Both the position numbers and the translations under genes were made by a program. The notes below the pieces were generated by a model that saw only the letters and a program-made list of their open reading frames with translations, did not search any database and was not told the DNA's origin. A DNA stretch of 64,000 bases from Acidobacteriota bacterium (GTDB taxonomy: Bacteria > Acidobacteriota > UBA890 > WLXD01), in contig WLXD01000001.1 in the NCBI GenBank assembly GCA_012103255.1, positions 62,001 to 126,000 on the forward strand. The letters run 5' to 3'. This document shows, in pieces, positions 53,618-62,189 of the stretch. The stretch's first letter is position 1; each line of letters opens with the position of its first letter.

Positions 53618-56110
53618 ATGCAATCAGGGCGGTCGAACCTGGTCACCGTGCGCCGCTCCCTCGGGTGTGTGACCGACGCCGTCTGGCTACGCACCCACGA
53701 ATGGAGTCCCGACATGCTGCTACAAGACATTCGTTTCGCGGTTCGCACCCACCTGAAGCGACCCGGCTTCGCCGCGGTGGCGATCCTCACTCTCGCTCTT
53801 GGAATTGGCGCCAACACTGCGCTGTTCAGCGTCGTGAATGGGTTGCTATTGGAGCCGCTGCCCTACGAAGAGCCCGAGCGACTGGTGCGCTTGTACGGCA
53901 CGAACTCGACCCGCGGGCTGACGCACTCGAATCTGAACCCGAACGACATGCTCGACATCGGGGCACAGGCCGAGTCGGTTCTGGGCGCGTCGTACTACTC
54001 CGGGTTCTCCGCAACGATGCAAACGGACACGGAGCCGACCCGTCTGATCGGCGGGTCGGTGCACTCGACCTTCTTCCAGGTGCTCGGGGTTGATCCTCAT
54101 CAGGGACGCTTCTTCTCCGCCGAGGAGAACGTCGATGGCAACCACCGCGTGCTCGTTCTCGGCTACGACACCTGGCAGGTGCTCTTCGGCGCCGACCCGC
54201 AGATCGTCGGACGATCCGTCGACCTGGGGGACATCTACACGATCATCGGAATCGCGCCTCCCGGCTTCGTCGACCCCTTCGGCGGCCGGCAGATGTGGAC
54301 CCCGTGGGCGATCGATTCGGAAAACCGTGGCGGGCACTTCATGCGTGCCGTCGGCCGACTCGCCCCGGGCGTCAGTCTCGAGCAGGCGCAGCAAGACATC
54401 GACGGCGCCTATGTGGCGATCGGCGAGGAGTACGGCAAGCAACATCGAGGCATCCGCGCCGAGGGTCTACAAACCGCGATGGTGGCGGACTCGCGACCAC
54501 TCGTGCTGCTGCTGTTCGGAGCCGTCGGCTTCCTCCTGCTCATCGTGTGCGCCAACATCGCCAGCCTGATGCTCGCCAGAGCCGTGAACCGTCGCCAGGA
54601 AATCGCAGTGCGCATGGCGCTCGGGGCCGGCCGCGGCCGGCTCGTGCGACAGATGGTTACCGAGAGCTGGATGCTGGCGGCGGCGGGCGGAATTGCCGGA
54701 GTAGCCCTCGCGAGCTGGCTCATCAAGATGGTGGGCGGCGCCGCCGCGACGGCGATTCCGGGCGGACTATTCGACATTTCGTTGGATGCCCGCGTGCTCG
54801 CGTTCTCACTCGTGGTGACGCTAGGCGCGGGCGTCCTGTTCGGCCTGGCCCCCGCCCTCCAGGGCACCCGCGCTGAACTCGCCGACAGTCTGCGCGAGCG
54901 CGGCGCGGATCGCTCGAGTTCCGGCCGCCGTCGCCTACGCTCAGGCCTGGTCGTGGCCGAGGTTGCCATCTCGCTCATGCTGCTCATCGGAGCGGGCTTG
55001 ATGCTCCGCAGTATGGGCAACCTGATGGCTGTCGATCCAGGGTTTGAGCCGACCGGCGTGCTGAGCTTCCGCATCGTGGTGCCGGAAAGCGACTACCCGG
55101 AATACCCACAGATCCCGGCGTTCTACGAGACCTTCATGGCCAACCTGGAAGCACTGCCGGGCGTCGAGTCGGTTGGGGCCGTGAACCGCTTGCCGTTCAG
55201 TGGGAGCTACTCCTGCGATTGGTTCATGCTCGAAGGTTGGCCGATGCCGGAACGAGGTCAAGGTGAATGCGCCGAGGAACGCGTGATCGCGGGCGACTAC
55301 TTCCAGACCATGGGAATCCAGATCGTCGGCGGCCGCGGTCTCGAGTCCACCGACACCGCGGACAACCAGCGCGTGATTCTGGTGAGCCAGACGATGGCCG
55401 ACCGCTTCATCGCAGGCGAAGATCCGCTTGGTCGCGGCTTCACCTGGGGCCCGGTCGAAGAGGACACGAACTTCCGCCGCGTGGTCGGAGTCGTTGCAGA
55501 CGTGAAACACCTGGACCTCACAAGCGACGCTATGACCGAGGTGTACATGCCCCACGAGCAGTACCCCTACTACCGGCGCATGACGTTGGTCGTGCGCGCC
55601 CAGGATCCGCTGGCCCTGCTACCGGCGGCCAAAGCGGCTCTCAGCGATCAAGACGCGAACATCGCAATGTACGAGGTCAGCACGCTCGACGGCCTGGTCG
55701 CCGACAGCGTCGCCCCGACCCGGACGAGCGCGCAGATCTTGGGCGCCTTCGCGGTGCTCGCCCTCGTGCTCGCCTGCGTGGGTCTGTACGGCGTGCTGGC
55801 CTACACCGTGTCGCAACGCACGCATGAGTTCGGCGTTCGCATGGCTCTGGGCGCCCAACGCGGCAGCGTGGTCAGCATGGTGCTGCGCCAGGCGATGACC
55901 CTGGTCGCGATCGGAGTCGTGCTGGGTCTCTTCGGCGCGTGGGCGCTATCCGGCTCGCTGGCGGGAGTGCTGTTTGGCGTGACGCCCGACGATCCGGCGA
56001 CCTATCTGCTGATCTCGGGCGTCCTCGTGGCGGTCGCCGCCATGGCCGCGTTCATGCCGGCCTCGCGCGCAACCCGCGTCGACCCGGTGCGTGCCCTGCG
56101 CGACGAGTAG
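53618..56110 (+). CDS. ADOP-family ABC transporter permease (body; prefix out of frame)
   Basis: An 830-residue transporter body whose first codons (MQSGRSNLVTVRRSLG) are the end of the prefix. TM1 (~50-75) reads [20 protein letters not shown]. The first periplasmic domain, first FtsX core (ANIASLMLARAVNRRQEIAVR), TM5 and second unit follow, ending ASRATRVDPVRALRDE. Removing one base rejoins it to the prefix at 53482 for an 875-residue protein, within the 867-907 range of the intact ADOPs. As it stands, the ATG at 53618 could start a prefix-less protein, but there is no ribosome-binding site. Confidence 0.87.
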   Translation: MQSGRSNLVTVRRSLGCVTDAVWLRTHEWSPDMLLQDIRFAVRTHLKRPGFAAVAILTLALGIGANTALFSVVNGLLLEPLPYEEPERLVRLYGTNSTRGLTHSNLNPNDMLDIGAQAESVLGASYYSGFSATMQTDTEPTRLIGGSVHSTFFQVLGVDPHQGRFFSAEENVDGNHRVLVLGYDTWQVLFGADPQIVGRSVDLGDIYTIIGIAPPGFVDPFGGRQMWTPWAIDSENRGGHFMRAVGRLAPGVSLEQAQQDIDGAYVAIGEEYGKQHRGIRAEGLQTAMVADSRPLVLLLFGAVGFLLLIVCANIASLMLARAVNRRQEIAVRMALGAGRGRLVRQMVTESWMLAAAGGIAGVALASWLIKMVGGAAATAIPGGLFDISLDARVLAFSLVVTLGAGVLFGLAPALQGTRAELADSLRERGADRSSSGRRRLRSGLVVAEVAISLMLLIGAGLMLRSMGNLMAVDPGFEPTGVLSFRIVVPESDYPEYPQIPAFYETFMANLEALPGVESVGAVNRLPFSGSYSCDWFMLEGWPMPERGQGECAEERVIAGDYFQTMGIQIVGGRGLESTDTADNQRVILVSQTMADRFIAGEDPLGRGFTWGPVEEDTNFRRVVGVVADVKHLDLTSDAMTEVYMPHEQYPYYRRMTLVVRAQDPLALLPAAKAALSDQDANIAMYEVSTLDGLVADSVAPTRTSAQILGAFAVLALVLACVGLYGVLAYTVSQRTHEFGVRMALGAQRGSVVSMVLRQAMTLVAIGVVLGLFGAWALSGSLAGVLFGVTPDDPATYLLISGVLVAVAAMAAFMPASRATRVDPVRALRDE

Positions 56111-56118
56111 TAGGCGAA

Positions 56119-56147
56119 TGGCGCCGGAGCGAATTGCCCCGGCGCCA
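56119..56147. terminator. Hairpin between convergent genes
   Basis: TGGCGCCGG (56119-56127) pairs perfectly with CCGGCGCCA (56139-56147) over an 11-base loop. It lies just after the ADOP stop (56110) and before the end of the opposing gene remnant (56167). There is no U tract, but the position fits a bidirectional terminator. Confidence 0.5.
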
Positions 56148-56166
56148 GATCCTCGTGAAGTGAGCG

Positions 56167-56358
56167 CTATTCGACGACCGCCGTCGTGCTCAGAGTCACA
56201 GATGTCGTGTGCTCGCTGGGCACGTTGACCTTGCCCTTCGCGGTCAACGTGCATTCGACGATGGCGTCGGCATCGAACTTGGTCAGATCGACGCCGCTCG
56301 TGACGATCGACGTATAGCCCTGGAGGTCGACGCTGCCTCGGTACACATCGTAGGAGTG
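56167..56358 (-). pseudogene. C-terminal remnant of an unidentified beta-rich protein
   Basis: About 63 residues to the TAG at 56167 read like a real protein tail: SYDVYRGSVDLQGYTSIV, VDLTKFDADAIVECTLT, HTTSVTLSTTAVVE, alternating hydrophobic strands. Upstream on the minus strand, beyond about 56360, the frame runs antisense to ADOP sequence. The 5' part of the gene is therefore missing, apparently removed at the same junction that truncates the ADOP. I do not recognise the parent family. Confidence 0.45.
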
Positions 56359-56384
56359 CTGGCCGATGCCGCCGCCGGCACGCC

Positions 56385-58224
56385 ACGATCCGCCGAACTG
56401 TGGGCGCCAATCAACCTCGACGGCGACTTCCAGGTGCCACGCGGCGCGCATTGGTGGCGCGTGATTGGCCGACTCAAGCCCGGCGTTGAAGTCGAACAGG
56501 CGGCAGAAGAGATCGCAGCCATCGCGGACCGGCTGCCTCTGGGAGCCGAGGGGTGGTCCGGAACCGCGGTGAGCATGCACATGGAACTCACCGAGCGGGC
56601 CGAGGCGACGCTCAAGACTCTCTTCGGTGCCGTCGCGCTGGTGCTGATCATCGCGTGCGCAAACGTGGCAAACCTGCTGCTCGCGCGGTCGTCGAGCCGC
56701 ACGCAGGAAATGTCGCTGCGCAGCGCCGTGGGCGCGTCGTCGGGCCGACTATTTCGACAGGTTCTCGTCGAGAGTGTCCTGTTGTCATCGGCCGGTGCTC
56801 TGGCCGGGATCGGCATCGCGGTGGCTGGTCTGCGCGTTGTGCGTGCCGCCGCGGGCACCGCACTTCCGCGCATGAACGAGGTAACGATCAGCGGAGAGGT
56901 GCTCGGGTTTACTGTCGCCGTGGCCGTCCTCACCGGGCTGGTATTCGGCATTCTGCCTGCCTATCGGAGCCGCAGAGTCAGCCCGGCGGAAGCCCTGAAG
57001 GAGAGCGCCGCTGGCGCCGGCCAGAGCCGCCAACGCACGCGCGTGCGGTCGGCGCTGGTCGTTGTCGAGGTGGCGCTGGCGGTCGCCGTCATCGCGGCAG
57101 CCGGCCTGCTCACCCGAAGCCTTGTCGGGTTGCAATCGGTTGACCCCGGCTTCGAGACCGAACAGCGTGTCGCCGCGCGCGTGTCGTTGCCGGAAGCCAG
57201 CTACCCGGATCGCCCAACGCGCATCGCGTTCTTCGACGAAGTCGTCGACACGATCCGGGCGCATCCAACCGTCCTGTCCGCTGACGTGGCGATGAGCGTT
57301 CCGCTCACCGACGACTTCAGCGTGAGCTTCGACATCGTCGGACAGGAGACACCCGAAGGCGAGCCGCAGCCCTCCGCTCAGATACGCGTCGTGGGCCCCG
57401 ACTATTTCCGCAGCGTATCGATCCCGGTGCTCCAGGGTCGGGTTTTCGATCGCACCGATCAGGCCGACGCCGAACACGTCGTGATCGTCAACGAGGCACT
57501 CGTGGAGAGGTTCTTCCCTGATCGGGATCCGCTCGGCGCGACTCTCGATATCGGGTTTGGTGTTGGCGAAGAGGATGATCCGAGCGTCCGCCGTATCGTC
57601 GGCGTGGTCGGCAACACGAAGACGTTCGAGTTGGACGAGGTCGACATGCCGATGTACTACCTGACACGACATCAGATGGCGCAGGATCGGCTATCACTGA
57701 TAGTTCACGCCGAAACGGATGCGGAACGCACGCTCGCGCTGGTTCGCGACACCATCCATGCGGCCGATCCCAACCTTCCGATCTACGATGCCGTGACGCT
57801 CGACGAGGTGGTGCGTGACACCACTGCCACCGAACGACTCCGACTCGGCCTGATTTCGAGCTTTGCGCTGCTGGCTGTTTTCCTTTCCGGAATCGGTATC
57901 TACGGGATGCAGTCGTTCGGAGTGGCGCAACGGCGGCGGGAGATCGGCCTCCGCTTGGCAATCGGGGCCGCGCCACGTGACGTGCTTGGAATGGTCCTCC
58001 GCGGCGGTGTCGGACTAGCCCTCCTCGGCGTGGCACTGGGCACCGTAGGGGCGCTGTTTCTGGGACGGTCTCTGGCCCACCAACTGTTCGGTATCTCGCC
58101 CTACGATCCGGTCACGCTAGCCGCTGTCAGCATGTCGGTGCTCGCGATCGCAGCGATGGCTTGCTGGGTGCCCGCGCGGCGCGCCACGCGCGTTGATCCG
58201 GCGAGCACTCTGCGCGCTGACTAG
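56385..58224 (+). pseudogene. ADOP remnant missing prefix, TM1 and most of the first periplasmic domain
   Basis: ADOP homology begins abruptly at ELWAPINLDGDFQ, normally about residue 260 of these proteins. The first FtsX core (ANVANLLLARSSSRTQEMSLR), TM5, the second periplasmic domain and the final core (GIYGMQSFGVAQRRREIGLRLAIGA) follow, ending ARRATRVDPASTLRAD. The reading frame is open upstream to 56209, but those residues are antisense to the neighbouring remnant, not ADOP. No padR or operator precedes it. It is most simply read as a deletion that fused the 3' ends of two convergent genes; an assembly join is the alternative. The retained part has no stops or shifts, so the event would be recent. 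Confidence 0.7.
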
Positions 58225-58313
58225 TGGGCCAGTAGGGCCGCCGCGAGGGATTTTCGAAACGATTGGGAACCTTCCCGCTTCGCCTGCCGTACTTGAGATT
58301 CAGACAGTCCACA

Positions 58314-58335
58314 TTGCAGACTATGCGGTCTGCAA
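58314..58335 (+). promoter_or_regulatory. padR operator
   Basis: TTGCAGAC (58314-58321), spacer TATGCG, GTCTGCAA (58328-58335): perfect 8-bp arms. It is 33 bases before the padR ATG at 58369. A TTGAGA (58293-58298) could be a -35, but no good -10 is seen. Confidence 0.6.
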
Positions 58336-58368
58336 AGTAGACCCATTTCCTGAATCGAGAGAACGCGC

Positions 58369-58701
58369 ATGGCACCAAAGAATTTCCTCGGCGAATTCGA
58401 GCAGATGTTGCTGCTCGCGATCATGCGCAAGGGCGATGGCGCGTTCGCGGTTGAGGTACGGCGTGAACTGGCCGAGCGCACAGGGCGGACGGTTGCGCGT
58501 GGCGCCTTCTACACGACGCTCGACCGCCTCCACGCCAAGGGCTATCTGGAATGGACGACGCGGCCCGTCGATGACTGGCGCGGCGGCCGACCCCAGCGCC
58601 ACTTCCGCGTGACACCGGAAGGACTCGAGCAGCTACATCGGTCCCATGCTGCCCTCACCAGTCTCTGGCAGGGCCTCGAAGATTTCGAGAAGCGCACGTG
58701 A
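58369..58701 (+). CDS. PadR-family transcriptional regulator
   Basis: A 110-residue PadR of the subtype seen at 9281 and 26121: LGEFEQMLLLAIMRKGDGAFA, then ERTGRTVARGAFYTTLDRLHAKGYLE and the wing RPQRHFRVTPEG. The C-terminal dimer helix is LHRSHAALTSLWQGL. The TGA overlaps the GTG of the ADOP (GTGA), so translation is coupled. A private palindrome lies 33-55 bases upstream. Confidence 0.92.
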   Translation: MAPKNFLGEFEQMLLLAIMRKGDGAFAVEVRRELAERTGRTVARGAFYTTLDRLHAKGYLEWTTRPVDDWRGGRPQRHFRVTPEGLEQLHRSHAALTSLWQGLEDFEKRT

Positions 58702-61421
58702 ACTCGCAAGCGCTCCATCCCCCTCCGCGCGCCGAGCGCCTGCTGACAGCAGCGCTGCCGGCTGGACTGGTGGGGAACACGATCATCGGCGACCTCCACC
58801 AGGAGTTCGCTGAGATCGCAGGACGGCGAGGCCAATGGGCCGCGCGCGCCTGGTACTGGCTCCACGCCATCGAACTTTCAACGCGCTACGCCTGGCGCAG
58901 CCTGCGCGGAATCGAGACTCCCTACCAACGACTGCTGACTCCTCACTCGACCGTGCCGCGGTCGGAAGGTCGAGAAGAAATCATGGCCACATTGCTCGGC
59001 GATCTGCGTTACGGCGCACGCCTACTGTTCAAGAACCCGACCCTCTCGCTTGTGTCCATTTTCACGATGGCGCTCGGCACCGGATTGACGATTTTCACGT
59101 TCAGCATGGTGTACGGCACCGTGATGCGTGGCGTCCCTGTGCCAAACGATGACCGTCTTGTCTCGATCCAGATGGACAATCCCGAAAGGGACATCCGCCA
59201 GACGTCCACCTCCTACGCTGATCTGCTCGACTACCGGGAACAGTCGTCGGCGTTCGAGTTTCTCGGCGCCGTCAACTGGGCAACGGTCAACCTGGCCACC
59301 CAGGAAGATCCACCGGCGCGATACCAGGGCGCGACGGTCACAGACGATGTGCTGGCGAACCTGGGCATCGCGCCGATCCTTGGCCGGGTGTTCGTGGAGG
59401 GCGAAGACGACGTCGATGCACCGCCCCTGATGGTTCTGTCGCACCACGTCTGGCAACAACGCTTCGATTCCGATCCGGACATCGTTGGCCGTTTGGTGCG
59501 AAGCAACGGCATCCAGACTGAAGTCATTGGCGTGATGCCCGACGGGTTCCGCTTTCCGTTCGACCACGACATGTGGCTGAACCTGCGCCTCGACCCCGAC
59601 CTGCGCCCGCGCCGGTCGCAATTCATCGAACCCGTGGGGCGTCTGCGGCCGGACGCTTCGATGGAATCGGTAACCGCCGAACTGCGTGCGATCACCGCAC
59701 AGGCGGAAACCACCGAACCCGACGAACCAGGAGGCTACCGGCCTACGGTGCAGCTATTCGAGCACCGTTACATGCCCCCGGAGATCACCGCGATCATGTG
59801 GGTGATGCTTGCAGCGGTGTTCGGTGTACTTCTGATCGCTTGCGCCAACGTCGCCAATCTACTGCTCGCCCGCGCCGCGCTCCGTGGCCGCGAGGTCGCG
59901 GTACGCACGGCGCTCGGAGCCAGCCGCTTCCGCGTCGTCCGGCAACTGCTTTCGGAGACCGCCATCCTCGCCTTCGCAGGGGGCACGCTGGGCCTGGTGA
60001 CCGCGAAATTCAGTCTCGACGCCTGGTCGGGGAGAGTCGCCGATATCCAGAAGCCCTATTGGATCGACTTCTCGATGGACGGCACGTCGATCCTGTTTAC
60101 GATCGGCATTGTCGTGGCAACAGCCCTGTTGTCGGGAACGATCCCCGCGCTGAAGTCGACCGGCCGTGGCATGGGTGCGGTTCTGCAGGACGAGAGCCGT
60201 GGAGGCACCAGCTTCCGTCTCGGTCGGCTCAGCAGCACTCTGGTAATTGGCGAGGTCGCGATCTCCTGCGCGCTGCTGATCGCTGCCGGCCTGATGATCA
60301 AGAGCATCCTGGCTGTGAGCACCGTGGAGCTCGGCTACCGCAGCGACGGAATCGTCAGCGGGCGCGTGGGCCTATTCGAATCCGACTATCCCGAGCGCGA
60401 GGACCGGGAACAGTTCTTCGCCGACCTGGTGGATCGCCTGCGCGCCGAGCCCGGTTTCTCCAACGCCGCGTTGATGAGCGCGTTGCCTGGCATCGAAGCC
60501 GCCACATGGACGATGGGAATCGAGGGCGACACATACGAGTCCGACACCGACTACCCGCGCGTGACCGGAACAATCATTGGCACCGAGTTCTTCTCGATGT
60601 TCGACGTGAACGTGCTCCGGGGACGCGAGTTCAATGTGAGCGAGATGGGGGCCTCGGCGGATCCAGTTGCGGTGATCAACGAGAGCTTCCGTCGACGCCA
60701 TTTCGGCGACCGCCCCGCAGTCGGAGCCCGTATTCGACTCGGCCGTAGCAACAGTACCAACCCCTGGATGCAGGTCGTCGGGGTCGTGCCGGATCTGCAC
60801 GTCACGGGTGGCGTTGGCGGCATCGGTTCGGACTCCCTGCCACGCGAACAGATCTACGTGTCACAGGGCATCTTCGACGTGCGCTTCCTCACTCTCGCGG
60901 TGCAGACCAACCTGCCGCTGGAGGATTCGGTAAAACGCATGCGGGATGTCGTCGCAGCGCTCGACCCGAACCTCCCGGTTTACGAGGTTCGCACGGTGCC
61001 GCAGGCGCTCGATGAACACACCTGGGCCTTCAAGATGTTCGGCGAGCTCTTCGCGACGCTCGGATTTGCCGCACTGTTCCTGGCCGCGGTTGGACTCTAC
61101 GGAGTCATGGCGTTCTCTGTAACGAGCCGGCGGCGCGAAATGGGCGTCCGCATGGCGCTGGGTGCCGGGGGACGCGACGTGCTCTCGCTGGTTCTCAAGA
61201 AGGGCGCGATTCAGTTGGGTATTGGCCTGACGCTCGGCCTCGCGATCGGTGCGGTGCTGGCTCGGCCCATGCGCTTCGTGACCTACGGCGTCGAAGCCAC
61301 GGACCCAACCGTGTACGCGGCGATCGTTGTGACGCTCGTTGTCACGGGGCTGATCGCCACGCTGGTGCCGGCGCGGCGCGCGGCGCGTGTCGATCCGGCC
61401 ACTGCCCTGCGCAACGACTGA
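58698..61421 (+). CDS. ADOP-family ABC transporter permease (prefix type 2)
   Basis: An intact 907-residue duplicated permease, the longest here, starting at GTG. The prefix (~1-80) has LVGNTIIGDLHQEFAEIAG and RAWYWLHAIELSTRYAW, the full type-2 pattern. TM1 is at ~115-140 (SIFTMALGTGLTIFTFSMVY). Periplasmic domain 1 leads to FtsX core 1 (~365-500; ANVANLLLARAALRGREVAVR), TM5 (~514-535), domain 2, and the final core (~785-907; GLYGVMAFSVTSRRREMGVRMALGAGG). It ends ARRAARVDPATALRND. No ATPase gene lies nearby. Confidence 0.92.
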   Translation: MNSQALHPPPRAERLLTAALPAGLVGNTIIGDLHQEFAEIAGRRGQWAARAWYWLHAIELSTRYAWRSLRGIETPYQRLLTPHSTVPRSEGREEIMATLLGDLRYGARLLFKNPTLSLVSIFTMALGTGLTIFTFSMVYGTVMRGVPVPNDDRLVSIQMDNPERDIRQTSTSYADLLDYREQSSAFEFLGAVNWATVNLATQEDPPARYQGATVTDDVLANLGIAPILGRVFVEGEDDVDAPPLMVLSHHVWQQRFDSDPDIVGRLVRSNGIQTEVIGVMPDGFRFPFDHDMWLNLRLDPDLRPRRSQFIEPVGRLRPDASMESVTAELRAITAQAETTEPDEPGGYRPTVQLFEHRYMPPEITAIMWVMLAAVFGVLLIACANVANLLLARAALRGREVAVRTALGASRFRVVRQLLSETAILAFAGGTLGLVTAKFSLDAWSGRVADIQKPYWIDFSMDGTSILFTIGIVVATALLSGTIPALKSTGRGMGAVLQDESRGGTSFRLGRLSSTLVIGEVAISCALLIAAGLMIKSILAVSTVELGYRSDGIVSGRVGLFESDYPEREDREQFFADLVDRLRAEPGFSNAALMSALPGIEAATWTMGIEGDTYESDTDYPRVTGTIIGTEFFSMFDVNVLRGREFNVSEMGASADPVAVINESFRRRHFGDRPAVGARIRLGRSNSTNPWMQVVGVVPDLHVTGGVGGIGSDSLPREQIYVSQGIFDVRFLTLAVQTNLPLEDSVKRMRDVVAALDPNLPVYEVRTVPQALDEHTWAFKMFGELFATLGFAALFLAAVGLYGVMAFSVTSRRREMGVRMALGAGGRDVLSLVLKKGAIQLGIGLTLGLAIGAVLARPMRFVTYGVEATDPTVYAAIVVTLVVTGLIATLVPARRAARVDPATALRND

Positions 61422-61445
61422 GGTTCCGACCGCTAGACTCGGGAG

Positions 61446-62111
61446 ATGCAGCCCTACGAGCTACTCGACAGTTTCACCACGCCCGACGGCAACGAGATGA
61501 CCCTGTACAAACAGGGCAATGAGTTGTTCGTCAACTATGACGGGCGTGAGCTGATGTCCACACGGACGCATCGCACCGAGTGCACGCTGGCGCGGGTGGC
61601 ATGCGAGGAGCTCGCTGGGGTTGCGGCCCCGAAGATCCTCATCGGAGGGCTCGGGCTCGGCTACACCGTCCGAGCGGCACTCGACACGTTGCCCGAGGAT
61701 GCCACCATCGTTACGGCAGAGGTGTACGCGAAGATCGTCCACTGGAACCGCGAACACTCCGAACGCCTAGGCGCCAACGCTGACGATCCCCGCGTCGAGA
61801 TCCGTCTGCAAGATGTCTACGAGGTCGTGGGCGAGCGCCGCGCGTTCGACGCGATTCTTCTGGATGTCGACAACGGACCGATCGCCGAGACGTTGGAGTC
61901 GAACTCGCGACTCTACGAGCACGCCGGGCTACTTCGTCTGAAGCGCGCATTGCGTCGCGATGGCCTATTAGCGGTGTGGTCGGCCCACCCGGATCCGGCC
62001 TTCGAGCGACGTATGGCCGCGGCCGGCTTCCTTGAAGTGCAGGCCCCGGTGGCGCGCACCGGAAAGAGCAAGGGCGCGCGGCACGTGATCTTCCTCGGTC
62101 GAGCCGACTGA
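61446..62111 (+). CDS. Spermidine-synthase-like Rossmann protein
   Basis: A 221-residue class I SAM/decarboxylated-SAM-binding fold. The glycine motif ILIGGLGLGYTVRAAL (~64-79), the acidic VTAEVYAKIV and AILLDVDNGP match the spermidine synthase-like superfamily. The canonical D-S-D-P catalytic motif is replaced by DVDNGP, so it may be a methyltransferase or an aminopropyl transferase relative. GGGAG lies just before the ATG. It is 24 bp after the ADOP stop. Confidence 0.85.
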   Translation: MQPYELLDSFTTPDGNEMTLYKQGNELFVNYDGRELMSTRTHRTECTLARVACEELAGVAAPKILIGGLGLGYTVRAALDTLPEDATIVTAEVYAKIVHWNREHSERLGANADDPRVEIRLQDVYEVVGERRAFDAILLDVDNGPIAETLESNSRLYEHAGLLRLKRALRRDGLLAVWSAHPDPAFERRMAAAGFLEVQAPVARTGKSKGARHVIFLGRAD

Positions 62112-62189
62112 CCACTGGTCCGGACAGAATCGCGACGGCCCACCATCACGACGCGCTTTCACGCCCGTGCAGCGCCTATCCTTGAGCTT

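Noticed and set aside
2861-56110. Programmed +1 frameshifting in the three interrupted ADOPs.
   Set aside because: The three sites share no slippery sequence, stop codon context or downstream structure, and the other ADOPs do without one. Errors or mutations are simpler.
56209-56384. The open frame from 56209 as the true N-terminus of the short ADOP.
   Set aside because: Its residues are antisense to the protein tail on the minus strand, contain no TM1 or prefix, and lack a ribosome-binding site.
53089-61421. A horizontally acquired island for the 53-61 kb ADOP cluster.
   Set aside because: Base composition and codon use look like the rest of the window and there is no integrase or attachment repeat.
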